A stretch of DNA of 64,000 nt from Talpa occidentalis (lineage: Eukaryota > Chordata > Mammalia > Eulipotyphla > Talpidae), in the NCBI RefSeq assembly GCF_014898055.3, contig NW_023605194.1:56273361-56337360 (forward strand), in the 5' to 3' direction. The translations under genes were made by a program, and so were the position numbers. The notes under the pieces were generated by a model. It was not told the origin of the DNA. It worked only from the letters and a program-made list of their open reading frames with translations, and did no database searches. Of the stretch, positions 24,006-35,101 are shown piece by piece. Numbering within the stretch: position 1 is the stretch's first letter; each line of letters begins with the position of its first letter.

Positions 24006-26370
24006 TCTTTTAGTGTTAAAGGTTTTTATTATTATTATTTTTATTTTTTACATCATTGTACATTTTTAAACAATATTTGCTTCCCCCCACTTCAGGTGTA
24101 GTCCCCATAGAGTTACCTCCACCAGTGCACTAGTGCACCATCACCTGAGTCCCCTGTGCTACCTTCCTCCCTCCCTCTGATCCTTCTCCTGCCTCCTCCC
24201 CTGCAGGATGTCTCTGATTTATAATTGTCTGGTTTTGCTTTGCTGTGTTTTTTTTTTTTTTTTTTTTTTTTATAGAGGCATGTTTATTTATTTATTTGTT
24301 TGTTTGCTTGTTTTGTTTATACATGCACTGGGTACAGTCAGAAGCGCGGGAGGGTGAGAGAATTCACCAGAGCCAGAGCAGGGAGCAGAGCAGGCAGAAG
24401 GACCGAAGTACACTGCTGAGGGGAGCAGCGGGCGGCAGGAGAGGTCTGCGCGCCATGTGGGACCCTCCTCCTGTGGCTGGGGAGCAGCCGGGGATCGAAC
24501 CGGCGCCGCAGCGGTCGCCGGCAGCCTCGCAACCCAGCGCTCAACCGCTGCGCCACCGGGGAGGCCCTTGCTTTGCTGTGTTTTATACTTTTATTATTTT
24601 TTAACACTGATGTCTTATTTGGTTCACCTATATTCCTGCTATAAGTAAAGCCATCTGATATTTTTTTTTTCTCCTGGCTTATTTCACTGAGCATAATTCC
24701 TTCTAGCTCCATCCACGTTGCTGCGAATGGCATGAGTTTATCTTTTTTGATGCTGAATAATATTCCATTGTGTATATACACCACATCTTCTTGATCCAGT
24801 CATTTATTTTTGGGCATTTGGGTTGTTTCCAGGTTTTACCTATTGTAAATTGTGCTGCAATAAACAGGTGTACAGGTGTTATTTTGAATTAATGTTTTTG
24901 TGTCCTTTGGGTAGATCCCTAGTAGTGGAATTGCCCGGTTGTATGGTAGCTCCATTTTTAGTAGATTGAGGAACCTCCAGACAGCTTTCCATAGTGGTTG
25001 GACCAGTTTGCACTCCCACCAGCAATGTAGGGGAGTTCCTTTTTCACCACATCCTCGCCAACATTTATTGTTGCTTGTTTTTTTATATGTGCCATTCTTA
25101 CAGATGTAAGGTGGTATTTCCATGTGGTTTTGATTTGCATTTCCCTGATGATAATGGATGTTGAAAATTTTTTCACATGACTGTTGGCCATTTTAATTTT
25201 CTCTTTGGAGAAATGTCTTTTAAGTTCTTCTCCCCATTTCTTGACTGATTGTTTATTTTGTTTTTGTTGAGTAGTGTGTGTTCTTTGTATATCTTTGTGA
25301 TCAGTCCCTTATCAGTTGTATGGAGTGCAAAGATTTTTTTTCCCAATCAGTGGGGTGTCTCTCCGTTTTGGTTAATGTCTCTTTTGCTGTGCAGAAGCTT
25401 TTCAGTTTGATGTAATCCCAGCTGTTTATCTTTTCCTTGGCATTCTTTGCTTTGGGTGATGAGTCTTTAAAGATGTCATTGCAATGTATGTCTTGTAGTG
25501 TTTTACCTGTATTTTCTTCTATATATTTTATGGTTTCAGGTCTTATATCCAATTCTTTTATCCATTTAGAGTTGATGTTTGTACATGGTCTAGTTTCATT
25601 TTTTTGCATGTGGTGGTCCAGTTTTCCCAGCACCATTTATGGAACAAACTGTCCATGTTCTATTGCATATTCTTTGCTCCTTTGCCAAAGATCAGTTACC
25701 CACATAAGTGTGGCTTTATTTCTGGGCTCTCTATTCAGTTCCATTGGTCTTTGTGTCTGTTTTTTGTTCCAATACCAAACTGTTTTAATTATTATGGCTT
25801 TGTAGTATAGCTTGAAGTTTGAAAGTGTGATACCTCCTTTCTCCTTTGTTTTCATCAGTAGGGCTTTGGCTATTCATGGATTTTTTGTGATTCCATATGA
25901 ATTTCATCAGTATTTGCTCTATTTCTTTGAAGAATGTCATTGAGATTTTTATTGGAATAGCATTGACTCTGTATATTGCTTTTGGTAGGATAGACATATT
26001 TAATAATGTTAATTCTTCCAATCCATGAGCAGGGGCTGTCTTTTCATTTCTTTGTGTATACTTTTATTTCTTTTAACAGTGTTTTATAATTTTCTTTGCA
26101 TAGGTCTTGTACCTCTTTTGTTAGGTTTATTCCCAAGTATTTGATTTTTTTTTGTTTCGGTTATAAAGGGGATGTTTTCTTGATTTCTTCTTCAGATTTA
26201 TTGTTTGTGTACAGGAGGACTACTGATTTTTGTGTGTTGATTTTGTTTCCTACTACTTTACTGAACTTGTTGATTATTTTGAGTAGTTTTTCTGTGGAGC
26301 TTTAGGGTTCTCTATGTATACTATCATATCATCTGCAAATAGTGATAGTTTTACTTCTTTCCCTATCTAG
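24006..26370 (-). mobile_element. 5'-truncated L1, about 2 kb, interrupted by a SINE
   Basis: Antisense L1 begins at the 3' UTR (24040-24235), whose words GGTGTAGTCCCCATAGAGTT and CTGCAGGATGTCTCTGATT recur at 46955 and 62158. It continues upstream through ORF2 to about 26370. Minus-strand frames give recognisable post-reverse-transcriptase ORF2 protein, for example around 25637-25855 (KGGITL, LYYKAI and KTVWYW motifs) and 25301-25636. Stops and shifts break it into several frames, so it is dead. The SINE at 24251-24567 splits it. Confidence 0.95.
24251..24567 (-). mobile_element. tRNA-derived SINE, type I, young, long-tail variant
   Basis: Near-identical to the copy at 11719, including the tail block CATGCCTCTATAAA and intact CpG-rich head complement. 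It sits inside the L1 3' UTR. The duplicated target TTGCTTTGCTGTGTTT lies at 24235-24250 and 24568-24583. Confidence 0.97.
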
Positions 26371-27040
26371 TGTGAAATATTTTTAAAAGAATTTAGGAGA
26401 GAGAGAAAGAGAGAGAGAATATGAGAATGCAAATAAAATGATTTAAAATGATAATTGCTCAGTGAAACTCCAAAAATCCCCCATCCCCCATCCCCTTATG
26501 GGCAAATGTCCAGCCAAACAGGATTGTCCCAAAGAAGGCCACTGAGGCTGATTTCCTTGCCACTAGTTTAAGCACCTCTGGTAGGGAGCCAATAAAAGGT
26601 GTAAACAGGTCCTAGAGAGCTGGGACAGAGGGAAAGACCTAAAATTCAATATATACCATATAATTGACCATGAGGTCAAGATAAAGGCTGACATTGTCTC
26701 TGCCAAGGATAAAGAGCAGTCTCCACATGTGACTCTCACCCCCTGTGCCTTCCAAGTATCTCTTCTGAGTGTCTACATATGTCTCTCCTTTTGTCTCCTT
26801 TCTTCTTTGTTCCACCTCCATTCATTTATCTACCTTGCTCCTTCCCAGCTGCCACATTCAGTAAATCTTATTCATGGCATGCTGAGACTTGTAATGCAAG
26901 GCAAATGCATGTGTGTAAGTGGGACAGGGAAAATGGCACCTATTGTACTGTGATGCTCCTCCTGTTTTACAGAGATGCTTTTTGTAACACCTTTACTGTT
27001 GTGTGGTCCCTTGCCTCACACAGGTGAATCCTATGCATTT
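26371..27040 (-). mobile_element. LTR-like element, family LTR-C, copy 1
   Basis: It shares blocks in order with 55250-55790 and 59205-60110: ACTTTAAT/ATTTTAAT-type start, CATCCCCTTATGGGCAAATG, GGCCACTGAGGCTGA, GGTCAAGATAAAGGCTGAC, a CTCC/TCTC-rich middle, then GTGGGACAGGGAAAATGGC. The left edge abuts the L1 directly. Orientation is inferred from the antisense ATTAAA-like end on the left. No coding sequence is attached. Confidence 0.6.
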
Positions 27041-28424
27041 AATATTGTTTTTATTGAGGATATCAAGGTCGATGATGTGACACATTCTTTTATTCCCAAG
27101 GTTTCTAATTTCCATTCTAGGCTACAAGATAATAAGTAATAACACAAAAGAGTTAGTTTGTGGCTATAGATATACTCTTAAAATGATGGTCTTGGGGATA
27201 TTTTGTTTTTTGATTTGCTATTCAGTATTAATTTTTAGTGTTTGTACCAACAACACAAAATTTTGAATGTCATATTTCAGATTCTGGTTAATCTAGTACT
27301 GAGGGACAAAATATGTTGATACGCAAAATGTATTTCAATTGTTTCCTGAATACTGTGATGAATTATTCACTATTTCACTGTGGGCTTAGTGTCAGCTTAA
27401 AAATGGAAACTGGAATATAGATTCCTTTAAAAACTGGAACATAGTTAGGTATTAAAGCAAAGCTCCCTAGGTGAATTCAGGATGAAACAAATACTCTAAC
27501 CTTGGCCTATATCTGCCCTCTGGAGTCCTGTTATCTTTGCATTTTCCTGAGTTAGTTTCAGGCTATGGGTGAAGGTGATATGCAGGCCAATCATGTGGAT
27601 AATTAGGTTTACTTCAGAGACAACCTAACACAATGGTGAGTTCAACTCCAGCCTTTGGGCTTTAAGAGACATTGATAAAATGCAGTTGTAAAGGTACTTG
27701 AAGAGGCATGTAATCATTTTTCAGAACTTGTCCTGTTTCAAGGACATCTTTGAATGTATCTGTCTAAATCAGAGTGCTTTGTCCAACACTTGAGTATGCA
27801 AAATTCAAAGACAGAATTATCTCTTCGTTCATAATATGTTTCTTATTATGAAGATACTGAAGGGCTTTGTAGTAATAATATTAATATCTTAATAAATTTT
27901 CTCACATCCCATAAAACATCACAAATAGAATCTTATTCTTAGATATTTTGGTGGCTTTTACTTGAAATAGAGAATAGCGACAAATCGGGGAGATATGGCT
28001 AAAGTTATATCCATGTGTTATTAGGTAATAATGTATAATTCCAAGAATATAGAAATAACTAGAAAATCATCGAGGGCAAATAATAGATGATAGATTCATA
28101 GGTAGATAGATAGGTAGAGATACCTGCATATAGCCACATATTTTTTGTTTGGCTTTACATAGAACATAGATATGTTGACTCAGAAATAGCTAGAAATTAT
28201 AGTGTTTCTTTGTCATAATCATCTTGAACACAGTTGCTTATATTAGTCTCAGAAATTTGATGGAAGTGCACATGAATTATATCCTTGTGAAAGAATCCAC
28301 TTTTACAGCATAAGTTCAGATCTCAAGGTACTACAATTTACAATATGGATACAAACAATCTTCATTTCGATGTAGAAGGAATGTGAAGTAACACTTTGGC
28401 CAGGCCAGTGCAGCCTAATACAAT
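27041..28424. other. unclassified intergenic DNA
   Basis: No gene. A short GATA/GTAG stretch lies near 28080-28120. The rest is unassigned. Confidence 0.4.
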
Positions 28425-28575
28425 GAGCATGGTCTCTGGATTGAAAAACCTATAAACATATGTCAGTTGTTCTGATTCCTATTACCTGAACCACCTGTAG
28501 GGCCAATTGATGTCTCTGGTTCTCTCCTTTGCAAGACTTTTCTTAAATGTTAGAGATAGCCTATGTTGTAGACTG
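28425..28575 (+). mobile_element. probable decayed MIR
   Basis: GAGCATGGTCTCTGGATTGA, TTCTGATTCCTATTACCTGA and TCTCTGGTTCTCTCCTTTGC follow the plus-strand MIR order (head, tRNA-related part, 'cctcagtttcctcatct' core) with many changes. Confidence 0.45.
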
Positions 28576-28772
28576 AGGATCATTCCAAATGCATAGTGCA
28601 TGCCCTTTCTTCCATCTATTTCTTTATATTGTTATAACTGGCACTTTTTTTTTTTTTTACATTTGGAATTTCTAGAAGAACAATTGTAAACCCGAGAAAT
28701 TGGGAGGAAAGTGAGATTAATTGGCTAATAAGTAGGGACAAATTTATTTTTAGTGTTGAAAATATTGATACA

Positions 28773-29057
28773 GGGCCTTCCTGGTGGCACAAGGGATAAA
28801 GACTCAACCTATGAAGCTATCAGCAGCCACTGAAGCATGAGTTCGATCCCTGGCTAGGAGCTACCCACATGGCACAGCGGACCCCTCCTGTCTCACCCAC
28901 TGCTCCCCTCAGCAGTTATTTCAGTAGGTCTGCCTGTTCTGTTCCCCACTCTGTCTCTGGTGAATCCTCTCACACACACACCCCCCACACACATCTCTGG
29001 CTTTTACCCCAGTTTTGGTATGCATAAAATAGTCTTCAAAGAAAAAGGGAAAAAAAA
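28773..29057 (+). mobile_element. tRNA-derived SINE, type II (older)
   Basis: Head GGGCCTTCCTGGTGGCACAA, B-box-like GAGTTCGATCCC, body with TTATTTCAGTAGGTCTGCC and CCCACTCTGTCTCTGGTG, a CA-rich insertion near 28972-28995, and a TATGCATAAA tail. The target duplication GAAAATATTGATACA lies at 28758-28772 and 29058-29072. Confidence 0.95.
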
Positions 29058-29072
29058 GAAAATATTGATACA

Positions 29073-30806
29073 CATGTACATATGAGAAAAATAGATTTTT
29101 CAGTAAACTATACACCTTAGCAAACATGAGGGAAATGCCTATACTTGAAAAGAAAACCTTGGGGTAGAAATAAATATTCCTTTTAACCATTCATTTCAAA
29201 ATTCTTGCTTGTACAATGATAACTAATTTCTGAAAATTACAGTGAATTTGACTGACCAGTTTGAAGAGACAATTCCAGGACAGATGAAGTCTTAGATTAT
29301 TTTCATTCAGTTATAAAAGAGTTCTGGTTATTTGACTCTGTGGGTAGATAACTGAGAGGACTGTACTGATGTTCAAATATTAGGTGATTCCTGATGATTT
29401 CCAGGCTGTTACCACTAAGCAGAGACCTCAGGCTGTTTCTAACTTTGCTCAAGTTGGCTTAAACTACCTCCTGAGATTGAGTATAATCTGTTATCCAAAG
29501 TGACAGTGTCTCTCATCACTGACAACTTTTTATTCCTTCACTATTTAAAATTTGATAACCTTTTCCCATTTATAAATGAGCCTTAGAAATAATTACATTT
29601 TATGATTGCATTGAGCTGAGTTGTCCATTCATTCCCTAATTGTCTCAAGTTTCATTCCTGTGGGGAGTTGAACTTCCTCAGTTTCTGGCAATCTAACTAG
29701 ATTTTCGAGAATACATTAGATGGCATTCTCTACAATATGCACTTAGCTTGATGTTATAAAATATTATTATATCTCCCCTTAGTTCCCTAAAAAGGATAGT
29801 TATCACTTGTATATGACAAGCAAAAGTTAAAGTAGAAGGGAAATGCTTTAAACCAGGTCTGGACCCTATGTGTTTTTCTTTTAATATTTGTCTATCTCTT
29901 TCCAAAATCCTTGGAAATATCTATGCTCAAAAAGATTGATGTTTCTAGTGATGTCAGGTTCTCAATATATTGGGTAGCTTAGAGTTAAAAAGAGATTACT
30001 GAGTATTGTTATTGATAAAAATATCCCATTGCTGAGAAAATTTAGGGAGAAACAAAATTTATGAACCATAGATTGTTGGGTTCACCTTTTCTTAAAATAA
30101 GAATAAAAGACATAAAATGTTGCCATCAAGGAAGAATAATTAAAAGATGTGCTGATAGTCTCAAGATGTTTCTAAGGTCTTAAAATGAATATGGAAGTCT
30201 ATAAAAATTCATTATTCTTATATATTCTGTGATATGTAGAACATTTTTACTGAAGCTTTCTATCTTTTCTAAATTTATATCCAATTTTAATTTTATTTCT
30301 TTACAAATTGTATTCCTATGTTATTTTGCATATATCTTCTTAACCATCATATTTTAATCTCTCCTTTTAGACAGGAAAATCTCTTAATACCTTCATTACA
30401 TAGGGCTAGACACTTCACTGTGGTTGCACTCTGGATTTATTATCTTAGGTCTCATATGATTTACTGTGTTAAAGCCTGTGCTGACTTGATTCCTGGAGTA
30501 ATTGAAAAATTAGCATTTGACTCTGATACAACCAACATTGTACAAAATATTTAAAAATTCCTCCAATTCTCTAAAAAGATGAATCATTGCAATCTACATC
30601 AGAACATAGGAAGACTGTGAAGTGAACTGAACTTTGGATTTCAAATGAAGTTGTATAATTGAAAAGAGATGACTAGTGACATATTTGAGATTTTCTTTGT
30701 GTTAAAATATTTGGAATTATTTTATTCACCTTTAGAGGCAATCTGAAGTGAATCATCATTTGGATTCATTAATACCTGCATTCTTGATAATAAATATGAT
30801 ATGAAG
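29073..30806. other. unclassified intergenic DNA
   Basis: No gene, RNA gene or recognisable young repeat. Moderately AT-rich. Confidence 0.4.
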
Positions 30807-31070
30807 TGTCCTCCCTGGTAGCCTAGGGATTAAGTCTCAGCACTATCACCGCCACAGCCTGAATTCAAACCTTGGCCAGGGCGCTAACCCAAATATGACA
30901 CATCAGACCTCTCCTGTCTTGCCCGCTGTTCCCCTTAGCAGTTTTTTTTTTTTTTTCACTAAATCTGCCTGTTTTGTTCCTCACTCTGTCCCTGGTGAAT
31001 CCTCTTACCCCTACACTTCTGGCCTACACTACCCAGTTCTTTTATGCAAAAAAAAAAAGTTATAAATAAA
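30807..31070 (+). mobile_element. tRNA-derived SINE, type II, diverged
   Basis: Head TGTCCTCCCTGGTAGCC, then GGATTAAGTCTCAGCAC, body CAGACCTCTCCTGTCTTGCC and CACTAAATCTGCCTG, with a T-run expansion at about 30943-30957. The target duplication TAAATATGAYATGAAG is at 30791-30806 and 31071-31086. Divergence makes it one of the older copies. Confidence 0.93.
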
Positions 31071-31086
31071 TAAATATGACATAAAG

Positions 31087-32330
31087 CAAATCTATTGATA
31101 TACATTTGGATAATAAATTTGTGGGTTTAGCCTGTTAAATGTAAGATTATAAAATCAAAGTTGGCGAAAGAATTGACCATTCCTTTTAATTTCACAACTA
31201 TTTTGATTTACCTACCACTTAATAGAATGAATTCTTGATGTAATTAGAATGATCAATTAAAAAGAATGATAGTTACTGAACTGATTCCTTTTGACTATTA
31301 AATTTGGCCTCTTCTGTAATAATATTAATTACTAATAATTTTCATTATTAGGATTGGGATTAATTAATAATAATGAATTATAAATTCCAAATTAATAATT
31401 TGGGATATACATTTTGTATGATAATGTTAATTTCAAATATATACACATACATGTGTGTTTTAGGTGTGTATTTGTATACATACATATATATAAATATATG
31501 TATACACATGCATTAAACATGCATATATGTAAGTTCATTAATATATTTTAAACACACATAGAGATATGGGGGGGAAGAGCGGGAGAAAGAGAAAGAAGCA
31601 CTCTTATTCCAGGGTATTACTATTTCTTCAATGTTTCTTTTTTCCATTCCCATTTCTGTGAGTTTGTCTAAAGTTATTAAAGCTATTCTTAAATGTCTGG
31701 TGATCCCCACTAATGCATTCATTTAACACTATATTGGGTACACAATCCAGATATCATCTGAAACTGGTCCCCACATAGGAAGGGCAAGGAAAGACCAAAG
31801 AAAAAGGCAGACCACTCCATATTGGTAAGTGGCTTTTTTTTTTTAATACAAGAAAACTTGCATAGTGGCTTTGTATTGGGGTCCCCATGATGAGTAGTTT
31901 TCTGAACCTGACCTTAAATCTTAAAAGTTTACATAGAGACTTTTATAGAGTGCCATAGAGACTTTTATAGAGCACCATCATATATACTGCCTAGGTGGTC
32001 TAAGCAACACATTCTATTTCAGGGATATGTCCTGGGGTAGCTTCATTAGAACAGGGAAGGCAAGAAGTATCCACAATGGGAGTGAGGGGGAAAGGAAAAG
32101 TATCTAGTAGTCCATGTTTAGTTCTCAAGTCAACAGGAGATCTCTTTCTGTTGATTGTCTTCTTCAACAAACTGAAAATGAAAAAGTTAATGGAAACTCT
32201 ACATATAGGTGTGGTTGCTAACTAGTCCTCATGGAGATAATTACTCTAATTTCCTGCTTGCAGGTAAAGGCCAGAACACCAGTATTGTAGGTATTCTGGT
32301 TTGGAAGAAGTGCCTGATGCCCAAAGGTTT
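31087..32330. other. unclassified DNA, possibly LTR-like after 31.73 kb
   Basis: The left part is AT-rich with alternating TA/CA words near 31440-31530. From about 31730 the sequence is GC-richer and reads on the minus strand like LTR text (GTCTGCCTTTTTCTTTGGTC), but no ends or second copy were found. A 22-bp tandem duplication, CATAGAGACTTTTATAGAG plus three bases, fills 31932-31975. Confidence 0.35.
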
Positions 32331-32600
32331 TTTTGTTTTTTTTTTTTAAGATTTTATTTATCTATGCATAGAAGAACTGGGGTGTAGGCTAGAGTTACAA
32401 AGGATGAGAAGAATCACCAGAGACACAGTGGGGAGCAGAACAGGCAAATTTACTGAAATACACTGCTGAGGGAGCATGGGAAGAGCCAGGAGAGGTCTGC
32501 TATGGGTTAGCTCCCTGGCTAGGAGCTAACTCCAGGGATCGAACTCTGGCTGTGGCCGTGATAGCACTGAGACTTAACCCCTAGGCCTCCAGGCAGGCCC
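32331..32600 (-). mobile_element. tRNA-derived SINE, type II
   Basis: Reverse-oriented copy with GAACTGGGGTGTAGGC, AGGCAAATTTACTGAAATAC and CTCCCTGGCTAGGAGC. The sequence AAATTTACTGAAATA is one of the closest SINE matches to the LTR-B poly(A) region. The target duplication TGCCCAAAGGTTT is at 32318-32330 and, slightly changed, from 32604. Confidence 0.94.
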
Positions 32601-32615
32601 TTTGTGCCCAAAGTT

Positions 32616-33039
32616 TAATATGAAATTTAAGTCAACATTCTTATTTCTAGTATATCCCCTGAGCTATGTATGGCTCAAGTTTAAGGCTTCTCTACTTCAG
32701 TTGTCCAAAGAGTAGCAAGGTCTTAAGGAGAAGGTTTAGAAGAATAGCTCCTTTTTGGATCAGCTATTCTGATAAGTTATACAGTTATACGGTCCCAGCC
32801 TACATCTTCCATTTTTGGAGCACAGAAGACTGACATAAGACTGTCCATTTTGAAGTAGTTGACATCTTTATATATTTTCAGTACTTAACTCTTTTCGGTG
32901 GAATAAGAAAGGTGGAGAGAAAAATACATATTTTCATTTCTTACTCTTTACTTGAGGCCCCAAACAACTCATTATACAATACAATTCAGCCATTTAACAG
33001 ATTTATCCTTCTCTAATTGTTTGATGGAATATTGACTTT
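32616..33039. other. unclassified DNA
   Basis: No gene. It may continue the possible LTR-like sequence left of the SINE. Confidence 0.3.
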
Positions 33040-33175
33040 AGTACATAAGTAGATATTCTTAGTATCTCCATTTTGATGATTATAAGACCTCAGTTTGGAA
33101 AGGTTGAGAAACTTGCCCTGTGTCTCACAAGTATACAAGCAAGTTTAAAGCTGAGATATGATTTACATTTCATTT
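33040..33175 (-). mobile_element. decayed MIR element
   Basis: TTAGTATCTCCATTTTGATG, GGAAAGGTTGAGAAACTTGC and CTGTGTCTCACAAGTATACA track the reverse complement of MIR ('ccattttacagatgagg', 'gagaggttaagtaacttgc', 'aggtcacacagcta'). Confidence 0.6.
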
Positions 33176-33500
33176 TCTGGTGATAGAAATGGGTGGAATA
33201 TTATTTTTCTTTGTTTGAGAAACTTATCCTGTTTTCTTGCTGTAATTTAGATAATTCTCTAGGGATGCAGAAAAGAAGCAAGAAAATCAAGGTGTTCGTA
33301 CATCAATCTAGAAATTTAAAGACTTTTCTGCCTCATTAAGCAATCATTGAGAAAAGAAGAGCAGAGCAAATATAAGCCATTGACATTGGCATTTCTATAT
33401 TCACCATGTCTCTATATTGTCAAACTTAGACATCCTAATAAGCATGATTGGAACTGTAATTTTCCCTCTCTTTATTTGATAGCTTCATTCATACTTAATA

Positions 33501-33504
<4 letters not shown>

Positions 33505-33542
<38 letters not shown>
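33505..33542. repeat. (TA)n microsatellite
   Basis: Uninterrupted TA alternation of about 38 bp. Confidence 0.97.
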
Positions 33543-33543
<1 letters not shown>

Positions 33544-34269
33544 CTCTTCCCTCTCTTCTACTCTCATTAAATGCTCAGATTTTTTGACTATAGAACCAAC
33601 ATAGGATATCTTATATTTTAACTGTTTGTAATGCTTCATCTGTCATCGAAGAAATATGTATTCAAAGCTCATTTGTCACAGTTATGAATGTTTTTCAGTG
33701 TTTCAAACATCATTTCCAACTGATTTGTTATTAAACAGTTTGTCATTTTTAAACAAATTGATAGCACTGCCACTTTTACTGTTTAATGCTCCTATCTAAA
33801 GAGAGACTAATTACAGGGAATACTCTGTAACATTTCCATTTCATCACTACAACTGTGCTGGATTTTAGATTCCATCTTTTTTGTTTTGGGAAGAAATTCA
33901 AATTTCTAACTACCAACTACTTTGGTAGATCCAGTGTTTTATATCTAGGTCACAGGAAATAACTTATCTTTTTGATTCTACTTGATTTAAAAATCAATCA
34001 TGACATTTTATTTCTTTTTTTTTTTTTTGGAATGATGACTATGTATTTGGATGACCTATTCTGGATTTATCATCCAAATTCCTAAATATAGATAATCTTA
34101 ATTGACTGTTGATCATGCTTAATCAATAATATTGTAGGAAATCAGTCACTTTTATTGATTAATTGCTGCCTGTGCATGTGTCATGCTGAAATTAGAAAAG
34201 GTTTTAAAGAGAAGAAATAATACTACCAGTCTCTCACTATGTTCACCAAAATAAACAGTAACTCAAATT
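33543..34269. other. unclassified AT-rich DNA
   Basis: No gene. A T-run at 34014-34028 is the only low-complexity feature. Confidence 0.4.
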
Positions 34270-34552
34270 CTAATTTTTTAAATTTATTTTTTATTTGTTT
34301 ATGCATACAAGAACTGAGGTGTAGGCCAGAGGTGCATGGGGTGAGAGAATTCACCAGGGACATAGTGGGGAGCAAAATAGGCAGATCTACTGAAATACTC
34401 TCCTGAGGGGAGCAGCAAGTAAGACAGGAGAAGTCTGCCTTGACATGTGGGTTAGCTCCCTGCCCGGGGATTGAACTCATGATACAGTGGCTGGCTTGCA
34501 ATAGCTTGATATCACTGAGATTTTAACCTCTGCAGCACCAGGGAGACCCTAA
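34270..34552 (-). mobile_element. tRNA-derived SINE, type II, diverged
   Basis: Reverse-oriented copy with tail complement TTATTTGTTTATGCATAC, CAAGAACTGAGGTGTAGGCC, CAGATCTACTGAAATAC and GGGGATTGAACTCATG. The head complement is damaged (GCAGCACCAGGGAGACCC). I see no certain target duplication, consistent with age. Confidence 0.92.
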
Positions 34553-34660
34553 AATATCTGTTTAAGCTGAATTTTCTCTATTCTGGGTTTCATGTAATAG
34601 TAGCAATGCAGATTTTCCCCCTCTTGTTCTTGAATGTTAACTCCATTCTTCTCTTTTTTT

Positions 34661-34858
34661 AATATTATGCAAACGTATTATATAAATTGTCATTTCACTA
34701 TCACTAATACCAAAATAATTCCATCAGATTGTACTTCTTTTTGCCTTTTTTCAAAGATTTCAAAGTGGGAAGGAGTAGTACAATGAAAATATACACTTGC
34801 CATCTAGTCTTAACTAGTATTAATATTGCATCAACATAAAATTTATAAATATATGGCT
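34661..34858. repeat. 200-bp direct duplication, copy 1
   Basis: From AATATTATGCAAACGTATTA to AAATATATGGCT. It recurs at 34901-35101 with about seven substitutions and two small indels. The two copies are separated by exactly the 42-44 bp tRNA-Cys-like segment, so together they look like an unusually long target-site duplication. Confidence 0.95.
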
Positions 34859-34900
34859 CTTGATTTGCAGTCAAATGCTCTACCACTGAGCTATACCCCC
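34857..34900 (-). pseudogene. truncated tRNA-Cys(GCA) retropseudogene
   Basis: The reverse complement begins GGGGGTATAGCTCAGTGGTA, contains AGAGCATTTGACTGCA with the GCA anticodon, and stops after ATCAAGAG, at the end of the anticodon stem. It is the 5' 44 nt or so of a tRNA-Cys with one change in the anticodon loop. The variable loop, T arm (B box) and acceptor 3' strand are missing, so it cannot be functional. Exact mature 5' end, internal 3' truncation, no A-tail and flanking duplication fit the 'tailless retropseudogene' class known in mammals. Confidence 0.9.
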
Positions 34901-35101
34901 AATATTATGTAAAAGTATTATATAAATTGTCATTTCACTATCACTAATACCAAAATAATTCCATCTGATTATACTTCTTTTTGCCTTTTTTTTCAAAGAT
35001 TTCAAAGTGGGAAGGAATAGTACAATGAAAATATACACTTGCCATCTAGTCTTAACTATTATTAATATTTGCATCAACATAAGATTTATAAATATATGGC
35101 T
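34901..35101. repeat. 200-bp direct duplication, copy 2
   Basis: Second copy of 34661-34858, starting AATATTATGTAAAAGTATTA immediately after the tRNA 5' end and ending AATATATGGCT. Beyond this the flanks of the copies differ (CTTGATTT versus AAATGTTT). Confidence 0.95.

Noticed and set aside
24338..24784. 148-codon minus-strand frame
   Set aside because: It is a translated SINE fused to the end of L1 ORF2 across the insertion site, not a gene.
34857..34900. A functional tRNA-Cys gene
   Set aside because: The T arm, variable loop and acceptor 3' strand are absent, so the B box is missing and the product could not fold as a tRNA.
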